Below, in pieces: positions 28,557-36,261 of a stretch of DNA of 64,000 bases. Origin of the DNA: Roseiarcus sp963806935 (GTDB taxonomy: Bacteria > Pseudomonadota > Alphaproteobacteria > Rhizobiales > Beijerinckiaceae); NCBI GenBank assembly GCA_963806935.1, contig CAWEAT010000031.1:7113-71112 (forward strand), in the 5' to 3' direction. The notes below the pieces were generated by a model. It had not been told where the DNA came from and ran no database searches. It worked only from the letters and a program-made list of their open reading frames with translations. Position numbers and translations under genes: made by a program. Within the stretch, counting starts at the first letter, position 1, and each line of letters opens with the position of its first letter.

Positions 28557-30345
28557 ATGTCCTATCGTTCGCCGGTCGGCGATATCCTTTTTTCGCTCAA
28601 GGCGGTCGCCGACGTGCCGGGCATGATCGGCCGCGGGCTGACGGGGGAACTCGATTGGGACGCGGTGTCCTCGATCGTCGCCGAGGCCGGGCGGTTCGCA
28701 ACCGAAGAGATCGCGCCGCTCAACCGCCCCGGCGATCTTGCCGGCGCGCGCTACGAAAACGGCGTCGTGACCACGCCGCCGGGCTTTGCCGACGTCTATC
28801 GGCGGTGGGCGGAGGCGGGCTGGAACGGCGTCTCCGCGCCGGTCGAGTTCGGCGGCATGGGCCTTCCGCATGTCGTCAACGTCGCCTGCACCGAAATCTG
28901 GAACGGCGCCTCGATGGCTTTCGCCCTCTGCCCGCTTCTCACCGAGGGCGCCGTCGGCGCCCTCAAAAGCTTCGGCTCGCGCGAGCTGCTCGACCGCTAT
29001 CTCGCCCCGATGGTCAGCGGCCGGTGGACCGGAACGATGAATCTCACCGAGCCGCAGGCGGGCTCCGACCTCAACGCGGTCAGGACCCGGGCGGAACGCG
29101 CCGAGGACGGAAGCTATCGCCTGTTCGGCCAGAAGATCTTCATCACCTACGGCGAGCACGACATGGCCGAGAACATCGTCCACCTCGTCCTCGCCCGGCT
29201 GCCCGGCGCCCCCGCCGGAACGCGCGGCCTGACCCTGTTTCTGGCGCCCAAATTCCTCGTCAACGCCGATGGGTCGCTCGGCGAGCGCAACGACCTGCGC
29301 TGCGCCGGGATCGAGCACAAGCTCGGCATCCACGGCTCCCCGACCTGCGTCATGGTCTACGGCGACAATGAGGGCGCGAAGGCCTGGCGGGTCGGCGAGG
29401 AAAATCGGGGCCTCGCCGCGATGTTCGTGATGATGAACGCTGCGCGTCTCGCGGTCGGGACGCAGGGGGTGGCGATCGGCGAGCGCGCTTATCAGCAGGC
29501 GTTGGCTTACGCCCGCGAGCGCCGCCAGGGCCGCGGCTCCAACGGCGACGGCATGAGCCCGATCATCGAGCACGCCGACGTCCAGCGGATGCTGATGACG
29601 ATGAAGGCGAACGTCCAGGCCGCGCGCGGCATCTGCTGCCTGACCGGCGTCTCGCTCGATCTCGCAAGCCACGCCGACACCGCCGCCGAACGGACGGCCG
29701 CCGCCAATCGCGCCGCGCTCTTGACCCCGATCGCCAAGGCGTTCTCGACCGACATCGGCGACGAGGCGGCGTCGATCGGCGTCCAGGTCCACGGCGGCAT
29801 GGGATATATCGAGGAGACCGGAGCGGCCCAGCACATGCGCAATTCGCGCATTGCCGCGATCTACGAGGGCGCGAACGGCATCCATGGGATCGACCTCGTG
29901 CAGCGCAAGCTGCCGCTCGCCGGCGGCGACGCCGTCCGCCAGGAGATCGAAGGCGTCCGCCGGGTCGCGAGCGACGTCGCCGGGCGCGGGGGTCCGGGCT
30001 TTGGCGCGACGGCCGAGCGGCTCGCCGAGGCGTCCGACGCGCTCGAAGAATCGACCCGCCTGATGCTGGATTGGACCGCGGCCGATCAGTATTCCGCCCT
30101 CGCGGGCGCCTCTGCCTATCTTCGCCTGTTCGGGCTCACGCTCGGCGGCGCGTGCCTCGCAAAAGCGGGTCTCGCCGCCGAGGCGCTTGCGGACGGCGGC
30201 GATGAGAGCGAACGCGGGCGGGTCGGCCTCGCCCGCTTCTTCGCCGAGAAGGTGGCTGTCGCGGCGCCGGGACTGGCGCGCGCCATCGCGTCCGGCGGCG
30301 CTCCGCTCGAAATCCTACGAGGCGATCCTGGCGGACAGCGCATGA
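28557..30345 (+). CDS. Acyl-CoA dehydrogenase
   Basis: ATG 28557 (GAGGAG upstream) begins MSYRSPVGDILFSL, typical of the long acyl-CoA dehydrogenases of about 595 residues. It shows TGTMNLTEPQAGSDLNAVRT, GQKIFITYGEHD, VHGGMGYIEETGAAQHMRNS and the catalytic Glu in IYEGANGIHGIDLV. As given, the frame reads straight into the hydratase gene. Dropping one A at 30310-30312 restores a natural end (LESYEAILADSA, TGA 30343-30345) that overlaps the hydratase ATG. FAD-dependent beta-oxidation enzyme; substrate chain unknown. Confidence 0.88.
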
Positions 30346-30389
30346 CCCAAGACATCCGTCACAAAGACATCCGCATGACCCAAGACATC
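30342..30389 (+). repeat. Short direct repeat duplicating the hydratase start codon region
   Basis: ATGACCCAAGACATC occurs at 30342-30356 and again at 30375-30389, and GACATCCG also recurs in between. The duplication offers two ATG starts in the same frame. Confidence 0.8.
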
Positions 30390-31127
30390 GAGCTCTCGCG
30401 CGACGGCGCGGTGATGTCGGCCGCCTTCGCCCGGCCGCAGAAGAAGAACGCGATCACCGGGGCGATGTACGAAGCGCTGATCGAGGCGTTCGAGACGGCC
30501 GAGCGCGACGACAGCGTCGGCGCGTTCATGCTGAGCGGCAAGGGCGGCGTGTTCACCGCCGGAAACGACCTCGGCGATTTCGTCGCCGCCGCATCGCGCG
30601 AGAGCGGCGACTTTCCGGCGTGGCGGTTCACCAGTCGGCTCGCCGAGTTCGGCAAGCCGCTCGTCGCCGCAGTCGACGGGCTCGCGATCGGCATCGGAAC
30701 GACGCTTCTCTTTCACTGCGATCTCGTCTACGCGACGCCCGAGTCGCGCTTCCAGACGCCGTTCGTCAACCTTGGCCTGGTGCCGGAAGCCGGGTCTTCG
30801 CTGCTCGCGCCGCAACGTTTCGGCCGCGCCAAGGCGGCCGAACTCCTCCTGCTCGCCGAGCCGTTCGACGCCGGGCAGGCGCACGCGCTGGGCCTCGTCA
30901 ATGCTCTCGTCCCCCGGGCCGACCTTATCGCCCACGCGATGAGCAAAGCCGCTGCGCTCGCGGCCAAGCCGCGCGCGGCGCTGCTCGCGACGCGGCGCCT
31001 GATGCGCGGCGATGGCGAGGCGTTGAAAGCGCGCATGGCCGAGGAGATGCACGCCTTCGCCGCAGCGCTCAAGTCCGACGAGGCGCACAAGGCATTCCAG
31101 GCCTTCCTGTCGGGCGGGCGGAAATAG
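30342..31127 (+). CDS. Enoyl-CoA hydratase/isomerase
   Basis: About 261 residues with the crotonase fold: PQKKNAITGAMYEAL, SGKGGVFTAGNDLGDF (oxyanion loop), KPLVAAVDGLAIGIGTTLL, and PFVNLGLVPEAGSS. It hydrates or isomerises enoyl-CoA after the dehydrogenase step. Two in-frame starts, ATG 30342 and ATG 30375, sit inside a short direct repeat, so the 11-residue N-terminal difference is a local duplication. The 30342 start overlaps the restored dehydrogenase stop as ATGA, supporting coupling; 30375 gives the more usual N-terminus. Confidence 0.88.
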   Translation: MTQDIRHKDIRMTQDIELSRDGAVMSAAFARPQKKNAITGAMYEALIEAFETAERDDSVGAFMLSGKGGVFTAGNDLGDFVAAASRESGDFPAWRFTSRLAEFGKPLVAAVDGLAIGIGTTLLFHCDLVYATPESRFQTPFVNLGLVPEAGSSLLAPQRFGRAKAAELLLLAEPFDAGQAHALGLVNALVPRADLIAHAMSKAAALAAKPRAALLATRRLMRGDGEALKARMAEEMHAFAAALKSDEAHKAFQAFLSGGRK

Positions 31128-31272
31128 CCGGACCGGAACATCCGGCGCGTCGGGGACGTTGGGCCCGACCAAACTTCCGCGACGTCACCTCTTCGTTCAG
31201 GCGTACGACTCGCAGGTTGCATGGCCGGCGTGCTATAAAAGCCCCCAAGACCCGCGTTGAGTAGGAGTTCCC

Positions 31273-32271
31273 ATGGCCCCGCCGCGTCCGTATTGGAAGG
31301 GTTATCTCAAGCTTTCGCTCGTTTCCTGCCCGATCGCGCTCTACACCGCGACGTCGTCGGGCGAGCGCGTCGCTTTCCGGCAGATCAACAAGAAGACCGG
31401 CAACCGCCTGCGCCAGCAACTGGTCGACGAACAGACCGGCCAGCCGATCGATCCGGACGACAAGGGTCGCGGCTACGAAGTCGACAAGGGCGTCTATCTC
31501 AAGGTCGAGGACGAGGAGATCGACGCGATCGCGATCGAGAGCAGCCATACGATCGACATCGATTCCTTCGTCCCCAAATCGGAGATCGACGAGCGCTATG
31601 TCGACAGTCCGTACTATCTGATTCCCGAGAACAAGGTCGCCCTCGAGGCGTTCGCGGTCATCCGCGACGCCATGCAGGACAAGGGCATGGTCGCATTGGG
31701 CCGGGTGGTCCTGTCGAAGCGCGAGCGCGTCATCATGCTCCAGCCAAGGGGCAAGGGCCTGCTCGGGACGACGCTCAGATACCCCTACGAGGTTCGCGAC
31801 GAAGAGATCTATTTCGGCGACATCGCCGACGTCAAGATTCCAAAAGATATGCTGGCGCTTGCCGAGCATATCCTCGAGACCAAGGCCGCCAAATTCGACG
31901 CCTCGCAGTTCCATGATCGCTACGAAGAGGCGATCGTCGCCATGCTCAACGAGAAGAAAGCGGGCATGCCGATTACGAAGCAGCGCGAGCTGCCGAGGAT
32001 CGTCGCCGGCACCGATCTCATGGCGGCGCTGCGCCAGAGCATCGAGCGGGCGAAGGAAGCGCAGCCGAAGCCGGCGGCGGCCTCCAAGCCCGCCCCAGCG
32101 ACGCAGCCGGCAGCGGCGGCGAAGCCTGCCGCGGCCTCCAAGGGCAAGAAGGCGGCGAACCGCAACCTGGATCAGCGCGAGATGCTGCTGCCGATCGCCG
32201 GCGGCGCGCCCACGAAAGCGGCCGAGGAAAAACAACCCGCGAAGCCCGGCGCGAGGAAAAAGGCTGGATAG
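31273..32271 (+). CDS. ku: Non-homologous end-joining protein Ku
   Basis: A 332-residue bacterial Ku: PYWKGYLKLSLVSCPIALYT, FRQINKKTGNRL, GYEVDKGVYL, IDSFVPKSEIDERY, YYLIPENKVALEAF, and the conserved LALAEHILETKAAKFD. Residues 1-260 are the Ku core that encircles DNA ends and recruits LigD. The last ~70 residues are a low-complexity Ala/Pro/Lys tail, longer than in minimal Ku, likely for DNA or ligase contact. No ligD is in the window. A GAGTAGGAG ribosome site precedes the ATG. Confidence 0.95.
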   Translation: MAPPRPYWKGYLKLSLVSCPIALYTATSSGERVAFRQINKKTGNRLRQQLVDEQTGQPIDPDDKGRGYEVDKGVYLKVEDEEIDAIAIESSHTIDIDSFVPKSEIDERYVDSPYYLIPENKVALEAFAVIRDAMQDKGMVALGRVVLSKRERVIMLQPRGKGLLGTTLRYPYEVRDEEIYFGDIADVKIPKDMLALAEHILETKAAKFDASQFHDRYEEAIVAMLNEKKAGMPITKQRELPRIVAGTDLMAALRQSIERAKEAQPKPAAASKPAPATQPAAAAKPAAASKGKKAANRNLDQREMLLPIAGGAPTKAAEEKQPAKPGARKKAG

Positions 32272-32324
32272 AGCGCATCGCGCGCGCGTGGATTTTCTGA
32301 TCCGTTACCGCGGCCTGTCATTCG

Positions 32325-32401
32325 CTGTCATGCCCGCGAACGCGGGCATCCAGGCGAGGCTCCAGCGCAACTCTGGATTACCACTTGCGCGGGAATGACA
32401 G
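32325..32401. repeat. Intergenic inverted repeat downstream of ku
   Basis: CTGTCATGCCCGCG at 32325-32338 is mirrored by GCGCGGGAATGACAG at 32387-32401, with an inner CCCGCGAACGCGGG hairpin. This resembles the dispersed intergenic palindromes of many Hyphomicrobiales genomes. It lies between convergent genes and may act as a transcript end. Confidence 0.65.
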
Positions 32402-32433
32402 GACCCAGTCCTGCTTCCAACATACCTTGTTGG

Positions 32434-32712
32434 CTATTCGTCGTCCTGGTCGGGAACGTCGAGGTGGCCGTCGGCGGCGCGTTGTTCCCAACCCGGGTTT
32501 CCCAGCGCCGAGTCGACCGGCATATCGTTGCGGCGCTTCGCCTCGTCGATCTTGGTCTTCAAGTCGTCCGCAGCCTTGCGCAACTCGGGCAGCGCCCCCT
32601 TTCCCGTGTCGAACGGCTCTTTGTCGGACTGGACTTGCGCCTGATTGGCCTTCTCGTCTTCGGCGTTGGGAGGCGACCCGCCGGCGGCGGGGATGCTGTT
32701 GTCCGGCTGCAT
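32434..32712 (-). CDS. Small hydrophilic hypothetical protein
   Basis: ATG 32712 with GAGGAG seven bases upstream encodes 92 residues rich in Asp, Glu, Lys, Gln, Pro and Ala (QPDNSIPAAGG, LRKAADDLKTKIDEAKRRND, a terminal DVPDQDDE). There is no signal peptide, membrane segment or recognisable domain. The composition suggests a soluble, partly disordered, stress-type protein, in keeping with the CsbD gene upstream, but no family was recognised. Confidence 0.55.
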   Translation of the reverse strand: MQPDNSIPAAGGSPPNAEDEKANQAQVQSDKEPFDTGKGALPELRKAADDLKTKIDEAKRRNDMPVDSALGNPGWEQRAADGHLDVPDQDDE

Positions 32713-32737
32713 TGCGCGCTCCTCGACGGTGAAAGAA

Positions 32738-32763
32738 AAGAGGCCGCCCGGAGGCGGCCTCTT
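32738..32763 (-). terminator. Rho-independent terminator after the csbD-like gene
   Basis: AAGAGGCCGCC and its complement GGCGGCCTCTT (11 bp) surround a four-base loop at 32749-32752. On the minus strand the stem is followed by a T-rich CTTTTCTTTC. It ends the csbD transcript and sits just before the next minus-strand gene. Confidence 0.75.
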
Positions 32764-32782
32764 CCGAGAACTATATGGATGT

Positions 32783-32965
32783 TTAAGGCTTGTTGGCCCG
32801 CCGCGCTGCGTCCTTGGCGTCGCCGAGCGTTTCATGAGCCGCGCCCTTGGCCTTGTCCACCTTGCCTTCGACCTGCAGTGACGGATCGTCGGTCATTTTG
32901 CCGAAAGCGTCCTTCACGGCGCCCTTGGCCTTGTCGGCCGCGCCCTTGATGTGTTCTTTGTCCAC
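32783..32965 (-). CDS. CsbD-like stress protein
   Basis: A 60-residue protein from GTG 32965, with AAGGAGA ribosome site. It has the CsbD pattern of two charged amphipathic repeats, IKGAADKAKGAVKDAFGKM and EGKVDKAKGAAHETLGDAKD. Such proteins are induced by general stress; their molecular role is unclear. A longer upstream frame exists but its extra residues do not fit the family. The gene is followed by a strong terminator. Confidence 0.85.
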   Translation of the reverse strand: MDKEHIKGAADKAKGAVKDAFGKMTDDPSLQVEGKVDKAKGAAHETLGDAKDAARRANKP

Positions 32966-33167
32966 GATCTTCTCCTTGCGATTGTGTGACCGAAGGACAA
33001 ACGGTTCGGGGCGAGGAAGGTTCCTTTCCCGATCGTCTTCCGTTTTTCGGGAGCTCATCGCGACCTTGAGATCGCGACCTTCTCAAGAGCGGCCGCTTGC
33101 CTGATCGAGCGGGCTTCCCGGGCCGATCGGAACAATCTGCCGCCAGTCGCGTTTGATCGTCTGGCGG

Positions 33168-33234
33168 CGCGCGGATTTGCCCCCCTGCCCAAGCGCGCGG
33201 ATTGCCCCCCTGCCCAAGCGCCCCGATCTGCCCC
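33168..33234. repeat. Tandem repeat, unit about 25-26 bases
   Basis: Unit 1 (33168-33193) and unit 2 (33194-33218) both read CGCGCGGATT(T)G, then six C, then TGCCCAAG; they differ by one T. A third, partial and diverged unit continues to 33234 and merges into the terminator stem. Confidence 0.8.
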
Positions 33235-33269
33235 GCGCTCGAGGTCCACAACTCGCGCGGGGCTTTTTT
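33230..33269 (+). terminator. Rho-independent terminator without an obvious upstream gene
   Basis: GCCCCGCG (33230-33237) pairs with CGCGGGGC (33256-33263) and is followed by six T. It points to the plus strand, yet no plus-strand protein gene lies between 32271 and here. It could end a small RNA or a very long ku transcript. Confidence 0.6.
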
Positions 33270-33401
33270 CTGGGGCGGTAAGACGGCTCGCCGCATCCGT
33301 GCTAGGCTGAATGATCGCCGCATTCGACGACTGAGAGCAATCCGCTATCTCCGTATCAAAGAGAACGCGCACTCCCACGGCAATCCAGGGAGCGCAGACG
33401 C

Positions 33402-33602
33402 ATGCGGTGCTTTTTCATGAGAGGCGGGCATATCGCCGCCGTAGAGCTGCTCGAAGTCAATTCAGACCAGGAGGCGGTCGAGAAATGCAAGGCGCTGTTT
33501 GAAGAACGGAAAGCGAAATACGACGGGTTTGAGGTCTGGGACCGCGCCCGCAAAATCGCTGAAGGTCCGCCTCGCGAAGACGACGCGTATACGGAAGGAT
33601 AG
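33402..33602 (+). CDS. Conserved 66-residue hypothetical protein
   Basis: ATG 33402 encodes MRCFFMRGGHIAAVELLEV, a central QEAVEKCKALFEERKAKYDG and FEVWDRARKI. Short proteins with this FMR-GHI-AVE and GFEVWDRAR layout are common in rhizobia and relatives and have no assigned function. It is cytosolic with no membrane segment. The neighbourhood gives no functional clue. Confidence 0.65.
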   Translation: MRCFFMRGGHIAAVELLEVNSDQEAVEKCKALFEERKAKYDGFEVWDRARKIAEGPPREDDAYTEG

Positions 33603-33774
33603 GCCCGAGTTGACGCCCGAAAGCGTGAAGTCCGCGGGCAGGGCAAGGACGAAAATACCGGGAGGTTCCATAATGATGTTCGCCGTATCGCCGACGCAGC
33701 AATCGGGAGCACGTCGTCGGTGACCACGCCGTTCAGTCTGCCCGCCGCGTCGTCAATGGTCTCGCTGTAGCTGA

Positions 33775-34227
33775 TCAGGGCAAGCGCACGTTCGCTTTTG
33801 AGTCCGAACCTACGGGCTCGACGGCGACGGCGCTGCTCGTCCCGACCAGGTCAAGATTGAGCGTTACGCGCCGGGCGGCCAAACGAGGCACAATCGACTT
33901 GCCTGGCCCCTTGTCAAAACCAATGATGCCGGCCTCGTGCAGTTTTTTGAGCGTGCGCGAGAGATTGGACGCCGCCCGGTGAGTTTGCGTTGCAAGCTCG
34001 CTCATCGAGGTAAAACGCCCTGACGCAATCAGATGCAGCAGCGCGAGGTTTTGTTTGGACAATAGTTTAACCATCGCTTCGGCGGAGACTTCGGCGCCAA
34101 GCGATTTCGCGGCGGTGACGTCGCTGTCGAACCAACGCTTCGGAGTGGCGGCGGCTACTGCGGGGTTTGCAACGACGCTCTTGGTCCACTTCATGAATTC
34201 GCCGATTGATCCGGCCTTATAGGTCAT
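33775..34227 (-). CDS. TumA-like HTH antitoxin (HVO_A0114-type DNA-binding protein)
   Basis: From ATG 34227 the 150-residue protein has an N-terminal TYKAGSIGEFMKWTKSVV, then a winged helix-turn-helix around residues 65-115 (KLLSKQNLALLHLIASG, SELATQTHRAASNLSRTLKK, GIIGFDKGPGKSI). It follows the DUF6516-type toxin gene by 35 bases on the same strand. That is the TumE-TumA order, toxin first. It probably neutralises the toxin and represses the operon. Confidence 0.75.
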   Translation of the reverse strand: MTYKAGSIGEFMKWTKSVVANPAVAAATPKRWFDSDVTAAKSLGAEVSAEAMVKLLSKQNLALLHLIASGRFTSMSELATQTHRAASNLSRTLKKLHEAGIIGFDKGPGKSIVPRLAARRVTLNLDLVGTSSAVAVEPVGSDSKANVRLP

Positions 34228-34262
34228 TAGGAATCTTCCTTTCATTCATCACCCGTCGGACC

Positions 34263-34589
34263 TCATCCCAAATCCGCCAGGAGCTGCATCCCGGTCGTGA
34301 AAGTGTAGGGCCGTCCTCGATCTCTTTCGCTTCGATGCCAGTGGTCGTAGGACTTCGACGCCTTCACGAATTGGCCGCCTCGGCGGCCGGCGGCGTGCGC
34401 GTTGTCAAAGCGCACATACGGATCGCCGCCTTTCGGTCGGAATACCAGAGCGTAGCTGATGCCCTTTGGCCGCTCCTCGGTATTCTCCGTGCGCTCGACC
34501 TTAAACTCCACGACGTAGCCGGCGGCAGCTTCGTAGCTTGCTCCATCCAAGGATAGCAGCACCTCAAGCTCTGCATCCTCGTCGTCCAT
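34263..34589 (-). CDS. TumE-like toxin (DUF6516 family)
   Basis: The 108-residue product begins DDEDAELEVLLSLDGASY and has VVEFKVERTENTEERPKGISY, LVFRPKGGDPYVRFDNAH and a C-terminal DHWHRSERDRGRPYTF. This strand-rich layout with RFDNAH and HWH is typical of TumE/DUF6516 toxins. ATG 34589 is preferred over the TTG eight codons upstream. The partner HTH gene lies directly downstream. The toxin's target in this family is not firmly known. Confidence 0.72.
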   Translation of the reverse strand: MDDEDAELEVLLSLDGASYEAAAGYVVEFKVERTENTEERPKGISYALVFRPKGGDPYVRFDNAHAAGRRGGQFVKASKSYDHWHRSERDRGRPYTFTTGMQLLADLG

Positions 34590-34626
34590 AAAATATGCAA
34601 GCGATTGCCGCAACCGTCGGAGTCGC

Positions 34627-35064
34627 TCACTCGGCCTCTTTTTCGATCCGCGCCGCGCTCGCCAGAATTTCGGCCAGCCCCGGCGTCCTCGGCGAAAGCA
34701 GGGGAGCGGCCAGGTCGATCCAGTCGGCGCGATCCACTTCGTCGCTTGTTCGCGCTTCGCCCCCCGTCCAGCGGGCGACGAAGGAGGCGATGACGAAATG
34801 GGTCCGAATGCGGTCGCCCTCGCGGGCTATCGCATCCAAATGCCGGTTGAAGCCGATGATTTCGGCGCTGACGCCGACCTCCTCCATAAGCTCGCGCGCG
34901 ACCGCTTCAGCCAGGGTCTCGCCGATTTCGACCACGCCGCCGGGAAGACTGAAATGGCCGATGAGCGGCGCCCGCGCCCGCCGGACGATCAGAACCCGGC
35001 CGTCCCGGAACACCGCCGCCGATACGGCAAGGATCGGGCGGGTTGGGAACAGTCTGTCATTCAT
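34627..35064 (-). CDS. NUDIX hydrolase
   Basis: From ATG 35064 the 145-residue protein starts NDRLFPTRPILAVSAAVF and contains a full Nudix box, GGVVEIGE...REL-MEEVG, with all catalytic Glu residues. A C-terminal DEVDRADWIDL follows. It resembles ADP-ribose pyrophosphatase and dihydroneopterin-triphosphatase-like proteins. Substrate unknown. A longer frame upstream lacks family similarity. Confidence 0.88.
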   Translation of the reverse strand: MNDRLFPTRPILAVSAAVFRDGRVLIVRRARAPLIGHFSLPGGVVEIGETLAEAVARELMEEVGVSAEIIGFNRHLDAIAREGDRIRTHFVIASFVARWTGGEARTSDEVDRADWIDLAAPLLSPRTPGLAEILASAARIEKEAE

Positions 35065-35482
35065 CGGGCGCATCGCCCTCGGGCTTGCCGCGGCCACCGG
35101 CAAGCCTTTTGCCCGCGGCGCTCCGCCGGGGACCGTCGAGATTTTGGCGCATTTTCTTTCGGAAAAGCGAAAGTCATGCTACGCTCCATTTAGTCGCGAT
35201 CCATGCTGGAGGGTTTAGTGGAGATGACGGGTTTGCGTCCCCTGGCGCTCGCGGGCGCTTGCCTGGGCTACGCGCGCCGGTTTCGCGAGGAATTGGCGAG
35301 GCGAAACGACCTTCTGCCCACTAGTCGCGATAACCCGTTGAAAAGGCTCGTTTTGGGCAAGGCGATCCAAGGGTATCAAAGCCTTTTCCTTTGACGGGTT
35401 TGGCCGGGCTTCCGGCCGGCTTTGCCCGGCTTGGTTAAATTTCGCCACAATTCGCAGCTGCGAGTCGCATATAACAACGACA
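35065..35482. other. Intergenic region holding a dispersed repeat
   Basis: About 418 bases between the Nudix and pdxH genes. A 63-codon frame at 35203-35394 ends within the repeat at 35324-35446 and is not a credible gene. The first half shows no recognisable element apart from the Nudix promoter zone. Confidence 0.45.
35324..35446. repeat. Dispersed intergenic repeat, copy 1
   Basis: This ~120-base stretch matches, on the opposite strand, 44017-44137. Shared blocks include AAGGCGATCCAAGGG, GCCTTTTCCTT, TCCGGCCGGCTTTGCC and TTGGTTAA/TTGGCTAA. Both copies follow the 3' side of unrelated genes. Inner complementary blocks allow hairpins. Confidence 0.75.
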
Positions 35483-36097
35483 TTACGGAAAAAGCAGGCG
35501 CCTTTCCCATGGCGCACCGGGACTGGGGCGCTTGAACTGAAGCCGTTCGTGCAATCGGGACGGGCGGTCGCGCCAGAACTCGATCTCGACCGGCTCCAGC
35601 CGATAGCCGCGCCAGTGGTCGGGCCGCGGGATCTCGCCGCCTCCGAACCGCCGTTCGTAGGTCTCGACCGCCGCCTCGAGGGCGGCCCGCGACGCGAGCG
35701 GCCGCGACTGCCGGCTCGCCCAGGCGCCGATCTGGCTCCCCCTCGGCCGGGTGGCGAAATAGGCGTCGCTTTCTTCGCCGGCGAGTTCGGCCACCGCGCC
35801 CCGGAACCGGGCCTGACGGCGGAGCGACTTCCAGTGGAAGAGCCCTGCCGCCCTCGGTTGGGCCTTGAGCTCGCGGCCCTTGGCGCTCTCGATGTTGGAG
35901 TAGAACACAAGACCGCGTGCGTCCGCGCCTTTGCACAAGACCATCCGCGCGTCGGGCAACCCATCGGCGTCGACGGTGGCGAGCGCCATCGCCTCCGGAT
36001 CATTGATCTCGGCGCGCGCGGCTTCCGTGAACCATAGCTCAAAGAGGCCGAAGGGGTCGTTGGCCTCGGTAAAGTCAATGAGGCTCAATTCGTTCAA
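35483..36097 (-). CDS. pdxH: Pyridoxamine 5'-phosphate oxidase
   Basis: About 204 residues with the PdxH pattern: DPFGLFELWFTEA, MALATVDADGLPDARMVL, GLVFYSNIESAKGRELKA, FHWKSLRRQARFRG, IGAWASRQSRPL and a C-terminal RPDHWRGYRL...IEFWRDRPSRLHER. It makes pyridoxal phosphate using FMN. TTG 36097 gives the family's usual N-terminus (LNELSLIDFTEAND) and has GGAG ten bases upstream; ATG 36160 would add 21 unconserved residues. Confidence 0.92.
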   Translation of the reverse strand: MNELSLIDFTEANDPFGLFELWFTEAARAEINDPEAMALATVDADGLPDARMVLCKGADARGLVFYSNIESAKGRELKAQPRAAGLFHWKSLRRQARFRGAVAELAGEESDAYFATRPRGSQIGAWASRQSRPLASRAALEAAVETYERRFGGGEIPRPDHWRGYRLEPVEIEFWRDRPSRLHERLQFKRPSPGAPWERRLLFP

Positions 36098-36261
36098 GGG
36101 GACGCAACTCCGGCGAAAGGGCGGGAGCCGATCATATCCCGACCCGCGCCCCGTGGCCAACCAGTGCCGCCCTTGCGTGGCGGCGCGCGAAGGCCCAAAT
36201 GTGCGAGGGAGACACGGGCTCCCGCGCTTAAATCGAGGCGGGGCCGAGGGATGGGCTCATA

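Larger units (their letters stand above)
32966..33401. other. Intergenic region with tandem repeat and plus-strand terminator
   Basis: About 435 bases without a credible protein gene. It contains the csbD promoter on the minus strand, a C-rich tandem repeat (33168-33234), a plus-strand hairpin-plus-T-run (33230-33269), and the upstream region of the 66-residue gene. A short untranslated RNA ending at 33269 is possible. Confidence 0.45.

Noticed and set aside
27390..29885. 831-codon frame joining Sua5 to a long N-terminal part
   Set aside because: The first ~500 residues are the antisense of the acyl-CoA dehydrogenase gene; only the YrdC/Sua5 part is real.
33499..33723. 74-codon frame overlapping the 66-residue conserved protein
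   Set aside because: Out-of-frame shadow, Arg/Lys-rich, without ribosome site.
35203..35394. 63-codon frame between the Nudix and pdxH genes
   Set aside because: Its second half is the dispersed repeat; similar peptides arise from the other copy, so it is repeat-derived and not a gene.
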